38,383 bases of DNA from Dehalococcoidia bacterium. GTDB lineage: Bacteria; Chloroflexota; Dehalococcoidia; UBA2979. Below, piece after piece: positions 23,151 through 31,281 of the stretch. A program made the position numbers and the translations under genes. Within the stretch, counting starts at the first letter, position 1. Each line of letters starts with the position of its first letter. A model generated the notes under the pieces. That model saw nothing but the letters and a program-made list of their open reading frames with translations, made no database searches and was not told the origin of the DNA. The DNA lies in NCBI GenBank assembly GCA_028279505.1, contig JANQNP010000037.1, positions 1 to 38,383 of the forward strand, in the 5' to 3' direction.

Positions 23151-23828
23151 CTACCCGAGGGCCGCGCGCAGCTCGGCGACCGCCTCCGCCGGCGTCTGCT
23201 GGTCGTTGAACACCGCCGACCCGGCCACCAGCAGGTCCGCCCCGGCGTGCACGCACTGCGCGATGTTGTGCGCCTTCACGCCACCGTCGATCTCGACGGT
23301 GAAGCCCGCGAGGCTCGCGGCCTCTGCTGCGCTCCGCACGGCGGTCACCTTCGGCAGTAGATCCTCGCGCAGCGTCTGACCACCCCAGCCGGGGCGGATC
23401 GTCATCACCGTCACCTGCACCAGCTCCGGGATCAGCGCCGCGAACTCGTCGACCTCGGTCTCCGGGTTCACCGCCAGCGCCGGCGCGCAGTCGAGCGCGC
23501 GAAGCTGCTCAATCAGCGCCCGCGACCGTTCGAGGTCGCCCGCCGCCTCGTAGTGGAAGATCTGCGTCTCGGCACCTGCCTGCGCGAAGCCCTCGAAATG
23601 CTCGCCCGGCCGCTCCACCATCAGGTGCACCTCGATCGGCAGCGACGTCGCCGCGCGTACCGCGGCGACGACCTCCGTGCCGAAGCTGAACGGCGGCACG
23701 AAGTGCCCGTCCATCACATCGAGGTGCATCAGGTCCACGCCCGCCGCCTCCGCGGCGCGCACCTGGTCCGCGAGGTGTCCGAAGTCCGCCGTGAGGATCG
23801 ACGGTGCGATCCGGATCGTCCGGCTCAC
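23151..23828 (-). CDS. rpe: Ribulose-phosphate 3-epimerase
   Basis: This 225-residue TIM-barrel enzyme interconverts ribulose 5-phosphate and xylulose 5-phosphate in the pentose phosphate pathway. Signature blocks are IRIAPSILTADFGHL, LMHLDVMDGHFVPPFSFG with metal-binding His and Asp, VHLMVERP, TIRPGWGGQ (normally MSVNPGFGGQ) and EIDGGVKAHNI. The two usual-variant positions TIRPGWGGQ suggest a divergent but complete active site. The start is GTG at 23828, which overlaps the argH stop by four bases (GTGA), so the gene is translationally coupled to argH. Placement at the end of an arginine operon is unexpected for a pentose phosphate enzyme. The open frame continues far upstream antisense to nothing conserved and is not part of the protein. 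Confidence 0.9.
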   Translation of the reverse strand: MSRTIRIAPSILTADFGHLADQVRAAEAAGVDLMHLDVMDGHFVPPFSFGTEVVAAVRAATSLPIEVHLMVERPGEHFEGFAQAGAETQIFHYEAAGDLERSRALIEQLRALDCAPALAVNPETEVDEFAALIPELVQVTVMTIRPGWGGQTLREDLLPKVTAVRSAAEAASLAGFTVEIDGGVKAHNIAQCVHAGADLLVAGSAVFNDQQTPAEAVAELRAALG

Positions 23829-25258
23829 GCCTCGGAACCTTCGGAGCCCTCGGCGGTGAGGCGGGCCAGAGCGGCCTCGCGGGCGGCTGCCACGGTGGCG
23901 GGCGCCGTGCCGCCCGGGACGTCGCGCGCCGCGAGCGCCGACTCGAGGTTGATGTCGAGCGCGTCGGCCTCGAATGCGGAGTGCGCCGCCTGCAGCTCCT
24001 CGAGGCTCAGCTCCTCGAGGGTGCGTCCCTCCGCCTCGCAGCGCGCGACGAGGGCGCCGATCGCCTCGTGCGCCTCGCGGAAGGGGACGTTCCGCTTCGC
24101 CAGGTAGTCGGCGTAGTCGGTGGCCAGGGCGAAGTCGGCGACGGCGGCCTCGGCGGTGTCGCGGGCGTTGAAGGTCATCGTCGGCAGCATCGCGCTCATC
24201 ACGCGGAGGGAGATCAGCAGCGTGTCGACGGTGTCGAACAGCGGCTCTTTGTCTTCCTGGTTGTCCTTGTTGTAGGCGAGCGGCTGGCTCTTCAGCAGCG
24301 CGAGTGACTGCATCAGGTTGCCGATCACGCGCGCGCTCTTGCCGCGGGTGAGCTCCGCGACGTCGGCGTTCTTCTTCTGGGGCATGATGCTCGACCCTGT
24401 GGCGAAGGCGTCGTCGAGGTTCGCGAAGCGGAACTCGGCGGAGACCCAGAGGATGATCTCCTCGGACAACCTCGAGAGGTGGACCATCGCGAGCGCGGCC
24501 GCCGAGTGGATGTCGACGGCGAAGTCGCGGTCGGAGACGGCGTCGAGGCTGTTCGTCGCGATGCCCTCGAAGCCGAGTTCCTCGGCGGTCATCTCCCGGT
24601 CGATGGGGTAGGTCACCCCCGCGAGGGCGCCGGCGCCAAGCGGCGAGACGTTGACCCGGGCGCGCGCCTGTGCGAACCGCTCCGTGTCGCGGGCGAACAT
24701 CGCCTCGTAGGCGAGCAGGTGGTGCGCGAGCAAGATCGGCTGCGCGCGCTGCAGGTGCGTGTAGCCGGGCATAACGGTCTCGGCCTCGCGCTCGGCGAGT
24801 TCGAGGAGTGCTGAGCGCATCTGGCGTAGCTCGATCAGGATCTGGTCGCAGGCCGCGCGGGCGAAGAGGCGCGTGTCGGTGGCGACCTGGTCGTTCCTCG
24901 ATCGCCCGGTGTGCAGGCGGCGGCCGGCGTCGCCGATGCGCTCGATCAGCGCGGCCTCGATGTTGAGGTGGATGTCCTCGCGGTCGATGCGGAACTCGAA
25001 CTCGTCGGCGTCGATCTCGTCGCGGATCGCTTCGAGGCCCGCCACGATCGCGTCGCGGTCCTCGGTACTGATGATCTCGCGGCTGGCGAGCATCCGCGCG
25101 TGCGCGATCGAGCCCGCGATGTCCTCGCGGTAGAGGCGGCGGTCGAAGTCGATCGAGGCGTTGAAGGCATCCACGAGGGCGTTCGTGTCGCCGCTGAAAC
25201 GCCCGCCCCACAGCTTGATCGGCGGCGCCTCGTTGGACCCGGTCGAATCGGTGCTCAT
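23825..25258 (-). CDS. argH: Argininosuccinate lyase
   Basis: This 477-residue enzyme splits argininosuccinate into arginine and fumarate, the last step of arginine synthesis. The N-terminal block KLWGGRFSGDTNALVDAFNASI and the fumarase-superfamily signature GSSIMPQKKNAD with the flexible catalytic loop are present, as is HTGRSRNDQVATD. The length and the C-terminal helical region are normal. The ATG at 25258 follows the UbiG-like methyltransferase gene by 21 bases. It is the fifth gene in a tight minus-strand run that begins with argD, and it overlaps rpe by four bases. It should form a homotetramer in the cytoplasm. Confidence 0.96.
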   Translation of the reverse strand: MSTDSTGSNEAPPIKLWGGRFSGDTNALVDAFNASIDFDRRLYREDIAGSIAHARMLASREIISTEDRDAIVAGLEAIRDEIDADEFEFRIDREDIHLNIEAALIERIGDAGRRLHTGRSRNDQVATDTRLFARAACDQILIELRQMRSALLELAEREAETVMPGYTHLQRAQPILLAHHLLAYEAMFARDTERFAQARARVNVSPLGAGALAGVTYPIDREMTAEELGFEGIATNSLDAVSDRDFAVDIHSAAALAMVHLSRLSEEIILWVSAEFRFANLDDAFATGSSIMPQKKNADVAELTRGKSARVIGNLMQSLALLKSQPLAYNKDNQEDKEPLFDTVDTLLISLRVMSAMLPTMTFNARDTAEAAVADFALATDYADYLAKRNVPFREAHEAIGALVARCEAEGRTLEELSLEELQAAHSAFEADALDINLESALAARDVPGGTAPATVAAAREAALARLTAEGSEGSEA

Positions 25259-25279
25259 CGCGTCCTCCGCCGACGGAGG

Positions 25280-26077
25280 CTAGCGCGCGCCATCCTCGAC
25301 CGCTATCGGCGTCTCCTCGACGATCGCGAGGTCGGGAGCGGGCGGCTTCTCGGCGTAGCCCGTGATGACGAAGCGCAGATCGTTGGTCAGCCGGAAGCCG
25401 CCGATCTCCTTGCGGCGCAGGTACCCGTATAGCGCCCCGATCGGGTTCCGCTCCAGCGCGTACCCGCGCAGGTCACGGAGCTGGAGTCCAGCCGCCGAGG
25501 CGAAGTCGCGCAGCTCGCCCGGCTTGAGGAAGTGCGCGTAGTCGTGTGTCCCGCGCGGCGCCCAGCCGAGGTTCTCGGCGACCGAGATCAGCGCGATCCG
25601 CGCGATCCACGTGCGGTTTGGCGTGTCGAAGCAGAACACCCCGCCGGGACGCAGGACCCGCGCCGCTTCCTCGATCAGGGTCCCCGGCGCCGCCACGTGC
25701 TCGAGCACCTCGGAACAGACGACCGCGTCGAAGCTGGCGTCCGCCAGCGGCAGCATCATCGCGTTGCCCGCCACGTACGAGGGCGCGCACCCGCTGGCGG
25801 CGGGGATCGTGTGGCGCCGCGCCACCTCGAGCGATGGCAAGGACGCGTCGAGCCCGACCACGTCGCACCCAGCAGCCGCGAGGCTGGCGCTGAACAGCCC
25901 GCCTCCAGCGCCGACGTCGAGCACCCGAGGGCGCGCTACCTCGCGCATCGCACCGCGGATCACACCGATCGCGTAGCTCGTCCGCGTCTCGTTGAAGTCG
26001 TGCAACGCCGCGACCGGCCCGCGCGGATCCCACCACGCATCACCGAGGTCGTCGTACCACTCGTTGTCGATCGGCAT
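25280..26077 (-). CDS. UbiG-like SAM methyltransferase
   Basis: The 265-residue protein resembles 3-demethylubiquinone/polyprenyl-6-hydroxyphenol O-methyltransferases. The N-terminal EWYDDLGDAWWDPRGPVAALHDFNETR block is the UbiG hallmark (WWDPxGxxxxLHxxNxxR). Motif I is DVGAGGGLFSASLA at 54-67, and CSEVLEHVAAPGTLIEEAARVLRPGG follows. If the organism makes menaquinone, as most Gram-positive and Chloroflexota-like bacteria do, the true substrate would be another hydroxylated aromatic or lipid. It lies between the DNA methyltransferase (17 bases) and argH (21 bases), clearly within the operon. There is no visible link to arginine. Confidence 0.8.
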   Translation of the reverse strand: MPIDNEWYDDLGDAWWDPRGPVAALHDFNETRTSYAIGVIRGAMREVARPRVLDVGAGGGLFSASLAAAGCDVVGLDASLPSLEVARRHTIPAASGCAPSYVAGNAMMLPLADASFDAVVCSEVLEHVAAPGTLIEEAARVLRPGGVFCFDTPNRTWIARIALISVAENLGWAPRGTHDYAHFLKPGELRDFASAAGLQLRDLRGYALERNPIGALYGYLRRKEIGGFRLTNDLRFVITGYAEKPPAPDLAIVEETPIAVEDGAR

Positions 26078-26094
26078 GCGTTGATGATCGGTGA

Positions 26095-27012
26095 TCAGGC
26101 GGTCGGGCGAGAGTTGCCGAGCTCACCAGCCTCGTCGGTCTCGTCGACGAACTCCGGTCTCCACGAGGCGAGTCGGGCCCGCATCACCTCGAACGCCTCG
26201 GCGTGCTCGTCGACCAGCAGGAAGCCGCGGTCGTTCCGTACCGCCGCTTCGCCGGTCGTGCCGGAGCCGGCGAAGAAGTCGGCCACCACCTCTCCGGGGT
26301 TCGAGTGCACGCGGACGATCCGTTCGAGGATCGCGAGCGGCTTCTGCGTCGGGTAGCCGGTCCGCTCGGAGCCTGACGTCGGCACGATCGTCTGCCACCA
26401 CACGTCGGTCGGGACCTTGCCGCGCGCGGCTTTCTCCTCGGTGACGAGGTTCGGCGCCATGTACGGGACGCGGTCGATCGCCTCGTAGTTGTACGTGTAG
26501 TGCGCCGGGTCCTTCGCATACCAGAGGATCGTGTCGTGCTTGGCCGGCCAGCGCCGCTTCGACCGCCCGCCGTAGTCGTAGGCCCAGACGATCTCGTTGA
26601 GGAAGCTCTCCCGCCCGAAGAGGCCGTCGAGCAGCACCTTCGCGTAGTGCGATTCACGCGGATCGAGGTGCAGGAACAGCGACCCGTCCGCCGCCAGTAC
26701 GCGATGGCACTCCACGAGGCGCGGCTCGAGGAATCCGAGGAAGTCGTCGAACGCATCCGCGAAGGCGCGCGTCCCCAGCTCCGTCGTCCGGTAGCGGTGC
26801 CCGCCGAACCCCGTGCGGTCGCCGTCCTCGGAGCCACCGCCGGCGCTGTCGACGCGCTCGGAGCGCACGGTCGTGCGCCGCTGCGTCCGCCCCGTGTTGA
26901 AGGGGGGATCGAGGTAGACCAGGTTGATCGCGCCGTCCGGCAGCGCGCGCAGGACCTCGAGGTTGTCGGCGAGGACGATGCGTCGCATCGTGCCCGCGGC
27001 GGCGCTAGTCAT
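26095..27012 (-). CDS. Orphan DNA N4/N6 amino-methyltransferase (beta-class order)
   Basis: This 305-residue protein has the catalytic motif IV DPPF at 35-38 near the N-terminus and the SAM-binding motif I VADFFAGSGTTGEAA near residues 243-257. That order is the beta class of N6-adenine or N4-cytosine DNA methyltransferases. YPTQKPLAILERIVRVHSNPGE is the usual motif X region. The middle part (KHDTILWYAKDPAHYTYN) is the typical target-recognition neighbourhood. No restriction enzyme gene lies nearby, so it is an orphan. Its ATG at 27012 overlaps the end of argG by eight bases, and the UbiG-like gene follows after 17. An ATG at 26988 is a possible shorter start. The target sequence is unknown. 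Confidence 0.88.
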   Translation of the reverse strand: MTSAAAGTMRRIVLADNLEVLRALPDGAINLVYLDPPFNTGRTQRRTTVRSERVDSAGGGSEDGDRTGFGGHRYRTTELGTRAFADAFDDFLGFLEPRLVECHRVLAADGSLFLHLDPRESHYAKVLLDGLFGRESFLNEIVWAYDYGGRSKRRWPAKHDTILWYAKDPAHYTYNYEAIDRVPYMAPNLVTEEKAARGKVPTDVWWQTIVPTSGSERTGYPTQKPLAILERIVRVHSNPGEVVADFFAGSGTTGEAAVRNDRGFLLVDEHAEAFEVMRARLASWRPEFVDETDEAGELGNSRPTA

Positions 27013-28249
27013 CCTCGCGCGGCGGTGCGGCGAGGTGCAGCGGGTCGCGCTTGTCCTGCAGCAGCTGGCGGTGCGCCTGGACCTGCACGGCGAGCCCGTG
27101 GAGCTTGATGAAGCCTTGCGCCGCCTTCTGGTCGAACAGGTCGTCGTCGCCGTACGTCGCCAGCTCCTTGCTGTAGAGGCTGTGATCCGCTTGCTTGCCC
27201 AGCGTGCGCAGGTTCCCGCGGTGCAGCTGGATCCGCACCGTGCCGTTCACGTCCTGCTGCGACGACTGCACATAGGCCGCGAGGTCGCGGTGATGCGCGC
27301 TGAACCAGTGGCCGCCGTACACCAGGTCGGCGTACTCGTCGGCGACGCGCGCCTTCATCCGGTGCTGCGCCTTCGACAGCGTGAGCTGCTCGAGCTGCTT
27401 GTGCGCGGCGATCAGGATCACCGCCGCCGGTGCCTCGTACACCTCGCGCGACTTAATCCCGACGACGCGGTCCTCGACCATGTCGATCCGCCCGACGCCG
27501 TGCTCCCCGCCGAGGTCGGAGAGGCGTTGCACCAGCGTCACCGGGTCGAGCCGCTCGTCGTCGATCGCGACGGGGACGCCCTGCTCGAAGGTCACCTCGA
27601 GCGTGACCGCGTCGGCTGGGGTGTCCTCGATGTTGCGCGTCCACTCCCAGACGTCGGCGGGCGGCTCCGCCCACGGGTCCTCGAGCTCGCCGCACTCCAC
27701 CGAGCGGCCCCACAGGTTCTCGTCGGTCGAGTAGGGCGCCTCGGCGGTCTGGCGCACGGTGATGCCGTGCTCGGCCGCGTAGGCGAGCGCCGCGTCACGG
27801 CTCATCTCGTTCTCGCGCGCCGTCCCGATGATCTTCAGATCCGGCGCCAGGGTGCTGATCGCGATATCGAGGCGGACCTGGTCGTTCCCCTTGCCCGTGC
27901 ACCCGTGCGCCACCGCGGTCGCCCCCACGGCGCGCGCCTTGTCGACCAGCAGTTTGGCGATCAGCGGCCGGCCGAGGGCCGTCGCGAGCGGGTACTCGCC
28001 CTGGTAGAGCGCGTTGGCCTGCAGCGCCGGGAACACGAAGTAGTTGAGGAAGTCCTCCTTCGCGTCGGCGAGCTCCACCTCGACCGCGCCCGCCTCGTCG
28101 CCACGCAGACGCGCGCCCTCGATGTCCGGCAGGTTGCCCAGGTCGACGGTCAAGCAGTGCACCTCGTAGCCGTGCGTCTCCTGCAACCACTTGCAGGCGA
28201 CGGACGTGTCGAGGCCGCCGGAGTAGGCGAGCACGATCTTCTCGGTCAT
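27005..28249 (-). CDS. argG: Argininosuccinate synthase
   Basis: This 414-residue enzyme joins citrulline and aspartate using ATP. The PP-loop-type nucleotide site is KIVLAYSGGLDTSVACKWL at the N-terminus, and HGCTGKGNDQVR and SVECGELEDPW are diagnostic ArgG blocks. Length is normal. The ATG at 28249 is chosen because the conserved MTEKIVLAYSGGLDTS start lies there; the open frame upstream is not conserved. A GAGAG element precedes the ATG. argD lies 46 bases upstream and the DNA methyltransferase overlaps the 3' end. The protein acts as a cytoplasmic tetramer ahead of ArgH. Confidence 0.96.
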   Translation of the reverse strand: MTEKIVLAYSGGLDTSVACKWLQETHGYEVHCLTVDLGNLPDIEGARLRGDEAGAVEVELADAKEDFLNYFVFPALQANALYQGEYPLATALGRPLIAKLLVDKARAVGATAVAHGCTGKGNDQVRLDIAISTLAPDLKIIGTARENEMSRDAALAYAAEHGITVRQTAEAPYSTDENLWGRSVECGELEDPWAEPPADVWEWTRNIEDTPADAVTLEVTFEQGVPVAIDDERLDPVTLVQRLSDLGGEHGVGRIDMVEDRVVGIKSREVYEAPAAVILIAAHKQLEQLTLSKAQHRMKARVADEYADLVYGGHWFSAHHRDLAAYVQSSQQDVNGTVRIQLHRGNLRTLGKQADHSLYSKELATYGDDDLFDQKAAQGFIKLHGLAVQVQAHRQLLQDKRDPLHLAAPPREDD

Positions 28250-28295
28250 GAAGCTCTCAATTCTGAGTCGGTGATGCGAAGGGGCGGCGCGCCGG

Positions 28296-29486
28296 TCAGC
28301 CCGATGCGACCTCGGTGAGCGCCGCTTCCACGATATCAACGGCCTGGTCGATCTCGGCCGCCGTCACGTTCAGCGGTGGCATGAACCGCACGCGGTTCGG
28401 GCGCACCGGGTTCAGCAGCAGCCCGTGCTCGCGCGCCTTCGTCACGATGTCGCCCGACACGTCCTCGGCCAGCTCGAGCCGGCGCAGCAGGCCGCCGCCG
28501 TCCTCGCCGATGGCGAGCGGGTGTCGGTCCACGAGGCCGGCGAGCCGCTGGCTGAGCTGTTCCCCGCGCGCCTTCGCGTTCTCCAGCACCCCACCCTCGG
28601 TGAGCTGCTTCGTCACGTACGCGCCGGCGGCCGTCGCCAGCGGGTTCCCGCCGAACGTCGACCCGTGGTCGCCCGGCTCGAAGATCGAGGCGTGCTCCTT
28701 CGCGAGGACGGCACCCAGCGGCACCCCGCCGGCGATCCCCTTGGCGGAGGTCATGATGTCCGGCTCGACGCCGGCCTGCTCGTACGCCCAGATCGTCCCC
28801 GTGCGGCCGATGCCCGTCTGGATCTCATCGAGCATCAACAGGATCCCCTGCTCGTCGCACCAGGCGCGGACCGCCTGCAGGTAGTCGGGGTCGGGCACGT
28901 TCACGCCGCCCTCGCCCTGGATCGGCTCGAGCATGATCGCGGCCGTCTGCCCCGTCGTCGCGGCGCGGATCGCGTCCATGTCGTTGTACGGCACGAACAC
29001 GAACCCCGGCGTCGAGGGACCGAACGGCTCGCGGTAGGCGGGTGTGCCCGTCGCCGCCACCGTCGTCAGGGTGCGGCCGTGGAAGCCGTCGTCGGCGGCG
29101 ATGATCTCGTACGCGCCGTCCCGGTTCTGGATGCCCCACTTGCGGGCGAGCTTGATCGCCGCCTCGTTCGCCTCGGCGCCCGAGTTGGCGAAGAACACGC
29201 GGTCGAGGCAGGAGTGCTCTACGAGCCACTCGCCGAGCTCGATCTGCGGCTCGCTGTAGAAGATGTTCGAGACGTGGATCAGCGTCCGCGCCTGCTCCGC
29301 GATCACGTCGGCGAGGCCCGGGTCGGCGTGGCCGAGGGTGTCCGATGCGATCCCGGCGATGAAGTCGAGGTACTCGTTGCCCTCGTCGTCCCAGACACGG
29401 GTGCCCTCGCCACGGACCAGCGTGATCGGCAGACGGCGGCCCGTCTGCATGTGAATCGCCGCTTCTCGGGAGGGGATGTTGCCCAC
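28296..29486 (-). CDS. argD: Acetylornithine aminotransferase
   Basis: This 396-residue PLP enzyme makes N-acetylornithine from N-acetylglutamate semialdehyde. Class III aminotransferase blocks are complete: FFANSGAEANEAAIKLAR, LMLDEIQTGIGRTG and the Schiff-base lysine in TSAKGIAGGVPLGA. The opening block RLPITLVRGEGTRVWDDEGNEYLDFIAGIA is typical of ArgD. The start is GTG at 29486 with AAGGAG seven bases before it. It is the first gene of the run argD-argG-methyltransferase-UbiG-like-argH-rpe. A TAGGCT box lies at 29584-29579. Ornithine or GABA aminotransferases are close relatives, but the argG neighbour makes ArgD the sensible reading. Confidence 0.93.
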   Translation of the reverse strand: MGNIPSREAAIHMQTGRRLPITLVRGEGTRVWDDEGNEYLDFIAGIASDTLGHADPGLADVIAEQARTLIHVSNIFYSEPQIELGEWLVEHSCLDRVFFANSGAEANEAAIKLARKWGIQNRDGAYEIIAADDGFHGRTLTTVAATGTPAYREPFGPSTPGFVFVPYNDMDAIRAATTGQTAAIMLEPIQGEGGVNVPDPDYLQAVRAWCDEQGILLMLDEIQTGIGRTGTIWAYEQAGVEPDIMTSAKGIAGGVPLGAVLAKEHASIFEPGDHGSTFGGNPLATAAGAYVTKQLTEGGVLENAKARGEQLSQRLAGLVDRHPLAIGEDGGGLLRRLELAEDVSGDIVTKAREHGLLLNPVRPNRVRFMPPLNVTAAEIDQAVDIVEAALTEVASG

Positions 29487-29578
29487 GGTCTGGCTCCTTG
29501 TGCTGGGCCCCGGTTGTTGCGCCCTCGGTGGGGCGCTGCGCCCGCCGCCGTGTGGGGCACGGCGTCAGGCGAACCGCC

Positions 29579-29584
29579 AGCCTA
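29579..29584 (-). promoter_or_regulatory. Probable -10 box of the argD operon
   Basis: TAGGCT on the minus strand, in the context GGTAGGCTGG, matches the box before the nucleotidyltransferase gene (GGTAGGCTGC). A weak GAC-containing -35 lies 17 bases upstream. The leader would be about 85 bases. No recognisable ARG box was seen. Confidence 0.45.
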
Positions 29585-29705
29585 CCGCGCCGGGCGGGCG
29601 TGGTCGCGCCTCGGTGGCCGGGCAATCCACCGAGGCGTAGCGCCCTGTCGAGGCAGGCGGCGCGGCTCCGAATTCGGCGACGGGTTGACGCGCCAGCATC
29701 ATGGC

Positions 29706-29731
29706 GTCATATTGACATCAAGACAGTGTCA
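29706..29731. promoter_or_regulatory. Cluster of GTCA/TGAC half-sites, possible operator
   Basis: GTCA-TAT-TGAC at 29706-29716 is a perfect inverted repeat. It is followed by a second pairing of TGACA (29713-29717) with TGTCA (29727-29731). TTGACA at 29712-29717 would also serve as a -35. The cluster lies 67 bases before a gene for a ribbon-helix-helix protein, a class that often binds short repeats in its own promoter. The rest of this 311-base gap (29487-29797) holds the argD leader and promoter and nothing else recognised. Confidence 0.4.
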
Positions 29732-29797
29732 TTTGCGGCTGAGATGGATCGTCACGGCCAGGACACGATCCGGATTCGATCGAGGAAGGGTGCTCGG

Positions 29798-30289
29798 ATG
29801 CAGCTACGGACGGACCCGCTCCTCCAGGCGTTCGACGACGCGCTCGCGCTGATCGAGGACGACGACCAGCGCGAGCGGTTCTCGCGTGTCCTCGCGGCGA
29901 GCCGCCCGGCCGTCGACCGCGCCGCCGTCGACCTCGTCGGTGACGTCGTCGACACCATCAACGAGGCGCTTGGCGACGAGGCCCGCGTGCAGCTCACCGT
30001 CGCCTCGGACGGCGTCTCCGTCGCGGTCACCCGCCCCGACGCCGACGTCGACGACACCGCGCCCTCGCTCGCCGCGACCACCGAGGAGATGGAGCGCCTG
30101 ACGCTCCGGCTCCCCGCCGAGGTGAAAGCGCAGGCCACCACCATCGCGGCCGAGGCCGCGATGTCGCTCAACACCTGGATCGTCCGCTCGATCGCGCGCG
30201 CACTCGCCCGCGAGCTGGAACGCGACCGGCGGCGCCGGTCCGGCCGCCGCCGGCGGCGCGGCAGCCTGCGCGGCCGCGTCGGCGACTAG
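29798..30289 (+). CDS. Ribbon-helix-helix DNA-binding protein
   Basis: This 163-residue protein ends in an Arc/MetJ-like ribbon-helix-helix domain: RLTLRLPAEVKAQATTIAAEAAMSLNTWIVRSIARALAREL at about 104-144, with one strand and two helices. A very basic Arg-rich tail follows. The N-terminal 100 residues are mostly helical and acidic and are not recognised. The HicB/Arc-type domain with SLNTWIVRSI is common in regulators and antitoxins, but no toxin gene lies beside it. The ATG at 29798 has GAGGAAGGG before it. An in-frame ATG at 29743 is less likely. The DUF4097-like gene follows after 56 bases on the same strand, so it is probably co-expressed with it. Confidence 0.75.
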   Translation: MQLRTDPLLQAFDDALALIEDDDQRERFSRVLAASRPAVDRAAVDLVGDVVDTINEALGDEARVQLTVASDGVSVAVTRPDADVDDTAPSLAATTEEMERLTLRLPAEVKAQATTIAAEAAMSLNTWIVRSIARALARELERDRRRRSGRRRRRGSLRGRVGD

Positions 30290-30294
30290 CGGCG

Positions 30295-30334
30295 GGCCAA
30301 CGACACCAGGCCAACGACACCGGTTCAACGACCT
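30295..30334. repeat. Short 14-base tandem repeat in a spacer
   Basis: GGCCAACGACACC occurs at 30295-30307 and again at 30309-30321. A third degenerate copy (TTCAACGACC) runs to about 30334. The period is 14 bases. It fills the gap between the ribbon-helix-helix gene and the DUF4097-like gene, just before the GGAGG of the latter. Confidence 0.7.
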
Positions 30335-30345
30335 CGGAGGACGCG

Positions 30346-31233
30346 ATGGAGTACACACGCACGATCGAGCGCACGTTCGCGGCCAGCGACGACCTCAAGC
30401 TGGTCGTCGCGAACCGGCAGGGCAAGGTCGAAGTCCGCGGCGAGGACCGCGCCGACGTCGCCTTCACGGCAACGCTGCGCGCCCGCGCGGAGTCCGAGGA
30501 GCACGCCGAAGAGCTGTTCGATGCACTCGACCTGCCGATGTCTCAGGACCGCGGGAAGATCGAGATCGGTCCGCCGGAATTCTTCGACGACGAGTTCGAT
30601 GACATGGGCTTGATCGAGTCCTGGCTCCGCGGCCGGCGCGATCGCGTCCGCATCGACATGGTCGCGCTGGTGCCGGTTGCCTGCGTCGTCGACGCGAGCA
30701 ACCGCTCCGGCTCGGTCGAGGTCACGAGCACGAACGGTCGCGTCGAGGCGACGACCCGCGCCGGCGGAGTCAGCGTGACCGAGGTCGACGGCGATGTGCG
30801 CGCCGAGACCCGCTCCGGCACGCTGAACCTGCGCTCCGTGCGCGGCTCCGTCGAAGGGGAGACGCGGGACGGCAGCATCACCGCCGAGCGCATCACTGGC
30901 CCGCTGGAGCTGTCGTCGCGCTCGGGCGCGGTGCGCCTCGACACCATCGAAGGCCCGGTGCAGGTCCACGGCCGTTCGGGCAGCGTCCGCTATCGAGGCC
31001 CGATCGCCCACGCCGTCGAGGTCACGCTGCGGACGGGCGCGATCCAGCTCAGCGTCACGCCCGACTCGTCGTTCTTCCTCGACGCCGAGTCGGGGCGCGG
31101 CTCCGTCTGGTCGGAGTTCGACGTCGACGCCGCCCGCGACGCCAGCGCTGACGTGCCCACGGTCCGCCTGCGCACGAGCCGCGGCTCGATCAACGTCGCG
31201 CCAACCCGCGAGGCGGCGACCGCCTTCGTCTAG
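30346..31233 (+). CDS. DUF4097-like beta-repeat protein
   Basis: The 295-residue protein is built of short beta-strand repeats in which each turn contains S/T-x-G-x-V/I motifs (SGSVEVTSTNGRVEATTRAGGVSVTEV, SGTLNLRSVRGSVEGETRDGSITA, SGAVRLDTIEG). This is the repetitive beta-helix-like pattern of DUF4097 adhesin-type domains, which are often linked to envelope stress genes or to anti-sigma-like proteins. There is no signal peptide or membrane segment, so it appears cytoplasmic. An acidic patch (FFDDEFDDMG) lies at about 82-91. ATG at 30346 has GGAGG seven bases before it. Its partner ribbon-helix-helix gene suggests a regulatory unit. Molecular function is unknown. Confidence 0.72.
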   Translation: MEYTRTIERTFAASDDLKLVVANRQGKVEVRGEDRADVAFTATLRARAESEEHAEELFDALDLPMSQDRGKIEIGPPEFFDDEFDDMGLIESWLRGRRDRVRIDMVALVPVACVVDASNRSGSVEVTSTNGRVEATTRAGGVSVTEVDGDVRAETRSGTLNLRSVRGSVEGETRDGSITAERITGPLELSSRSGAVRLDTIEGPVQVHGRSGSVRYRGPIAHAVEVTLRTGAIQLSVTPDSSFFLDAESGRGSVWSEFDVDAARDASADVPTVRLRTSRGSINVAPTREAATAFV

Positions 31234-31239
31234 GCCGGT

Positions 31240-31281
31240 CGACCCGGGTCTCCTCGGAGGAGGAGCTACCTCGGAGGGTCG
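31240..31281. terminator. Nested inverted repeat between convergent genes
   Basis: CGACCC (31240-31245) pairs with GGGTCG (31276-31281). Inside, CTCCT (31250-31254) pairs with AGGAG (31258-31262). It fills the 57-base gap between facing genes and may end transcription from both sides, although no T-run is present. Confidence 0.4.

Noticed and set aside
23151..25211. A 686-codon frame that would fuse rpe to an upstream domain
   Set aside because: The upstream 460 codons are an Arg-rich shadow of argH in another frame. The real rpe starts at GTG 23828, overlapping the argH stop.
25280..26077. Naming the UbiG-like gene as a ubiquinone biosynthesis enzyme
   Set aside because: No other ubiquinone gene is in view and organisms of this type usually make menaquinone, so the substrate is left open.
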